From: an uncultured Oscillospiraceae bacterium
GTDB lineage: Bacteria; Bacillota; Clostridia; Oscillospirales; Acutalibacteraceae
Direction of reading: 5' to 3'
NCBI GenBank assembly: GCA_900540295.1
Contig: UQFM01000043.1
Coordinates: forward strand, 1-15,991
DNA: 15,991 bases
Under the pieces are notes generated by a model, which was not told the origin of the DNA, ran no database searches, and worked only from the letters and a program-made list of their open reading frames with translations. Below are positions 13,426-15,991 of the stretch, in pieces (the stretch's first letter is position 1; each line of letters opens with the position of its first letter). Made by a program: the position numbers and the translations under genes.

Positions 13426-15991
13426 ATGGAATGGACAGGTCTTAACGAACTGAGAGAAAAGTATCTCGCATTTTTTGAAAGCAAGGGGCATCTCCGTCTG
13501 CCGAGCTTTTCGCTGATTCCGCAGAACGACAAAAGTCTGCTGTTAATCAATTCCGGCATGGCGCCGATGAAGAAATATTTTACGGGGGAGATTACGCCGC
13601 CGAGAACGCGCGTAACCACCTGCCAAAAGTGCATCCGCACACCCGATATTGAAAATGTCGGCAAGACCGCCCGCCACGGCACGTATTTTGAAATGCTCGG
13701 GAACTTCTCGTTCGGCGATTATTTCAAAAAAGAGGTCATTCCGTGGGCGTGGGAGTTTTTCACAAAGGTCATGGAAATAGACCCCGAAAAGCTTTATGTT
13801 ACCGTTTACGAAGAGGATGACGAGGCTTACGACATCTGGACAAAGACCGTCGGCGTAGAGTCCTCTCACGTTTACCGCATGGGCAAGGCGGACAATTTCT
13901 GGGAGCACGGGGCAGGTCCGTGCGGTCCCTGCTCGGAAATCCATTATGACCGCGGCGAAAAATACGGCTGCGGCAGTCCCGACTGTAAGGTGGGCTGTGA
14001 CTGCGACCGATTTATGGAAGTTTGGAACCTTGTTTTCACGCAGTTTGACAATGACGGCAGCAATAATTACACAAGATTGGCACACCCAAATATTGATACG
14101 GGAATGGGTCTTGAAAGACTTGCCTGCATTGCGCAGGGCGTGGACAACCTCTTTGAGGTGGATACCGTGCAGAACATTATGAAGCACATTATGCGCATTG
14201 CAGGGGTGGAATACCATAAGGACGAAAATGTGGATATTTCGCTCCGCGTAATTACCGACCACGTCCGCAGTACCACCATGATGATCGGCGACGGCGTTAT
14301 GCCCTCAAACGAAGGGCGTGGCTATGTTTTGCGCAGACTGCTCCGCCGCGCGGCGCGTCACGGCAGACTGCTCGGGATAGACCGCACCTTCCTCTATGAA
14401 GTGGCGGATACCGTTATTCATGAAAACAAATCCGCATATCCGAATTTGGTGGAAAAACGCGATTTTATTGTCAGTGTGATTAAAGCGGAGGAAGAAAGCT
14501 TCGCAAAAACGATTGACACGGGTCTTTCCATGTTGGAAGATATGCTCAAAAATCTTTCGGGGACCTGTCTTTCGGGCGAAGATGCATTCCTGCTGTCCGA
14601 CACCTACGGCTTCCCGATTGATTTGACCAAGGAACTGCTCGGGGAACGCGGGCTGACGGTGGACGAAGCGCGCTGGAAAGAACTGGTTATCGAGCAGAAA
14701 AACCGCGCGCGTGCGGCGCACAAGGGCGCAGGCGCAGAAGCGTGGGTCGGTTCGGGCAATGTCACCAAGAATCTGCCCGCGACGGTATTTACAGGCTATA
14801 CCGCATTTGCGGAAGAAACAAAAATTGCGGCAATCGTCTCGGAAGGCGCGCTGCGGGACTATGCGGGCGCAGAAACAGAGGCGATCCTTGTGCTCGAAAC
14901 CACGCCGTTCTATGCGGAAAGCGGTGGACAGATCGGCGACGTCGGTACAATTTCGGGCGACGGGTTCACCTTTACCGTGGAAAATACCACAAAGACACAT
15001 GAGGGCGTTATTCTGCACCACGGCAAGCTGACGGCGGGCGAAGTCATTTCTGTCGGTGCGGCGGTAACCGCAAAGATAGAGGAAAGCACACGCCGCGCAA
15101 CCATGCGCAATCACACGGCGGCGCACCTGCTGCAGGCGGCACTGCGCGAAATTTTGGGCAGTCACGTGGAGCAGGCGGGACAGCTGGTAAATGACTGCCA
15201 TGTGCGTTTCGACTTTACGCACTTCTCTGCGCTGACAGGCGAAGAATTGCAGGCGGTTGAAAAGCGTGTGAACGAGGTTATTCTTTCGGCAAGCCCTGTG
15301 GAAACCTGTGAAATGCCGATTGACGAAGCGAAAAAACTCGGTGCTATGGCGCTGTTCGGAGAGAAGTACGGCGATGTTGTCCGCGTGGTCAAAGCAGGAG
15401 ATTTTTCCACGGAGCTTTGCGGCGGTACGCATGTGTCCAATACGGGCAATATCGGTTTGTTTAAAATCGTGTCCGAAACCTCTGTCGCGTCGGGCGTGCG
15501 CCGTATCGAAGCGGTCACAGGCTTCAATGTGATGGACTATATTCAAAAGAATCTTGAAACGATTTATGATACGGCGGCGGCACTGAAGGTGAATAACCCT
15601 GCGGAGCTGGTTGCCAAGGCGGCGGCAATCGCGGCGGAAAACAAGACGCTTGCACGCGAGCTGGATGCTCTGCGTGCGCAAATGGCGGCTCATAAAGCGA
15701 GCGCGATGCTCGAGAATGCCGAGGATCTCGGCGGTGTACGCCTGATTGCGCAGAATCTCGGCAACGAGACGCCCGATGCACTTCGCTCTATGTGCGATAA
15801 GGCAAAGGAAAACGGTGCGGATATTGTCGCGGTGTTTGTGGGTATCAATGCGGAAAAAGGCACGGCAACCTTTGCGTGCGCCTGCGGTAAGGACGCCGTT
15901 CAGAAAGGCGCGCACGCAGGCAATATCGTCCGTGAAATCGCACGTCTTGCAGGCGGCAGCGGCGGCGGTAAGCCCGACAGTGCAATGGCGG
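13426..15991 (+). CDS. alaS: Alanyl-tRNA synthetase, 3' end cut by window
   Basis: A class II aminoacyl-tRNA synthetase that charges tRNA-Ala, with 855 codons seen out of an expected ~875. The frame runs open to the last base, ending within the C-terminal glycine-rich GGSGGGKPD stretch typical of the family, so only about 20 residues are missing. Domains: catalytic core with RHGTYFEMLGNFSFGDYFK (motif 2, about 83-101) and MGLERL (motif 3 region, GMGLERL); a Cys-rich CGSPDCKVGCDCDR insert common in Firmicute AlaRS; the editing domain with HTAAH (H-x3-H) and CGGTH zinc-site residues; and the C-terminal (C-Ala/DHHA1) domain. ATG 13426 follows AAGGAG (13411-13416) by nine bases. A perfect consensus promoter lies just upstream. 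It is transcribed away from the sensor kinase operon. Confidence 0.97.
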   Translation, partial: MEWTGLNELREKYLAFFESKGHLRLPSFSLIPQNDKSLLLINSGMAPMKKYFTGEITPPRTRVTTCQKCIRTPDIENVGKTARHGTYFEMLGNFSFGDYFKKEVIPWAWEFFTKVMEIDPEKLYVTVYEEDDEAYDIWTKTVGVESSHVYRMGKADNFWEHGAGPCGPCSEIHYDRGEKYGCGSPDCKVGCDCDRFMEVWNLVFTQFDNDGSNNYTRLAHPNIDTGMGLERLACIAQGVDNLFEVDTVQNIMKHIMRIAGVEYHKDENVDISLRVITDHVRSTTMMIGDGVMPSNEGRGYVLRRLLRRAARHGRLLGIDRTFLYEVADTVIHENKSAYPNLVEKRDFIVSVIKAEEESFAKTIDTGLSMLEDMLKNLSGTCLSGEDAFLLSDTYGFPIDLTKELLGERGLTVDEARWKELVIEQKNRARAAHKGAGAEAWVGSGNVTKNLPATVFTGYTAFAEETKIAAIVSEGALRDYAGAETEAILVLETTPFYAESGGQIGDVGTISGDGFTFTVENTTKTHEGVILHHGKLTAGEVISVGAAVTAKIEESTRRATMRNHTAAHLLQAALREILGSHVEQAGQLVNDCHVRFDFTHFSALTGEELQAVEKRVNEVILSASPVETCEMPIDEAKKLGAMALFGEKYGDVVRVVKAGDFSTELCGGTHVSNTGNIGLFKIVSETSVASGVRRIEAVTGFNVMDYIQKNLETIYDTAAALKVNNPAELVAKAAAIAAENKTLARELDALRAQMAAHKASAMLENAEDLGGVRLIAQNLGNETPDALRSMCDKAKENGADIVAVFVGINAEKGTATFACACGKDAVQKGAHAGNIVREIARLAGGSGGGKPDSAMA

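Noticed and set aside
13149..14262. Overlapping - strand open frames upstream of the kinase and opposite the alaS start
   Set aside because: They cross the consensus alaS promoter and run antisense to its catalytic domain; no coding signature of their own.
14305..15915. Long open frame (536 codons) on the - strand opposite alaS
   Set aside because: It is antisense to a well-conserved alaS, has arginine/histidine/cysteine-rich low-information composition, and shows no recognisable domain; it is a by-product of codon bias.

Overview
This window looks like the end of a metagenomic or draft contig from an anaerobic, fermentative Clostridia-type Firmicute, probably of the Oscillospiraceae/Ruminococcaceae kind. 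The evidence is an NAD(P)-linked multi-subunit [FeFe] hydrogenase, formate-tetrahydrofolate ligase, strong AGGAGG ribosome binding sites, TTGACA-17-TATAAT promoters, and GTAGGGRMS-type palindromic intergenic repeats. The taxonomic placement is an inference. The first 47 bases are not biological: they are a Nextera i7 adapter (end of P7, an 8-base index, then the transposase mosaic end).

Layout. (1) 48-4818, + strand: a tightly packed hydrogenase operon. It runs 5'-truncated NuoE/HydC-like [2Fe-2S] subunit, a stand-alone GHKL ATPase, a small thioredoxin-fold ferredoxin (HndB-like), a NuoF/HydB-like flavin and Fe-S subunit, and the catalytic [FeFe] hydrogenase, closed by a strong hairpin terminator. 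(2) 4910-5532, - strand: an AT-rich two-gene MntA/HepT (nucleotidyltransferase/HEPN) toxin-antitoxin module with its own promoter. (3) 5607-6968, - strand: citrate synthase. (4) 6969-7171: a divergent promoter region serving citrate synthase and a MarR-type regulator. (5) 7172-8574, + strand: the MarR regulator and a thioredoxin-reductase-like flavoprotein. (6) 8575-8860: a gene-free interval between convergent genes, holding a cluster of palindromic repeats and a bidirectional terminator. (7) 8861-13255, - strand: an overlapping three-gene operon of sensor histidine kinase, response regulator and formate-tetrahydrofolate ligase. (8) 13256-13425: a second divergent promoter region with a 9-bp inverted repeat. 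(9) 13426-15991, + strand: alanyl-tRNA synthetase, cut off by the window end about 20 residues before its expected C-terminus.

How the genes fit together. The hydrogenase subunits would couple H2 formation to NAD(P)H and, if bifurcating, reduced ferredoxin, which disposes of fermentation electrons. Citrate synthase supplies C6 precursors for 2-oxoglutarate/glutamate, Fhs supplies 10-formyl-THF for purines and one-carbon metabolism, and the thioredoxin-reductase-like protein with a single-cysteine MarR neighbour suggests thiol redox control. The most unusual arrangement is Fhs translationally linked behind a two-component system. No clearly new system is visible. The best leads are the orphan GHKL ATPase inside the hydrogenase operon, the TCS-fhs operon, and the repeat cluster.
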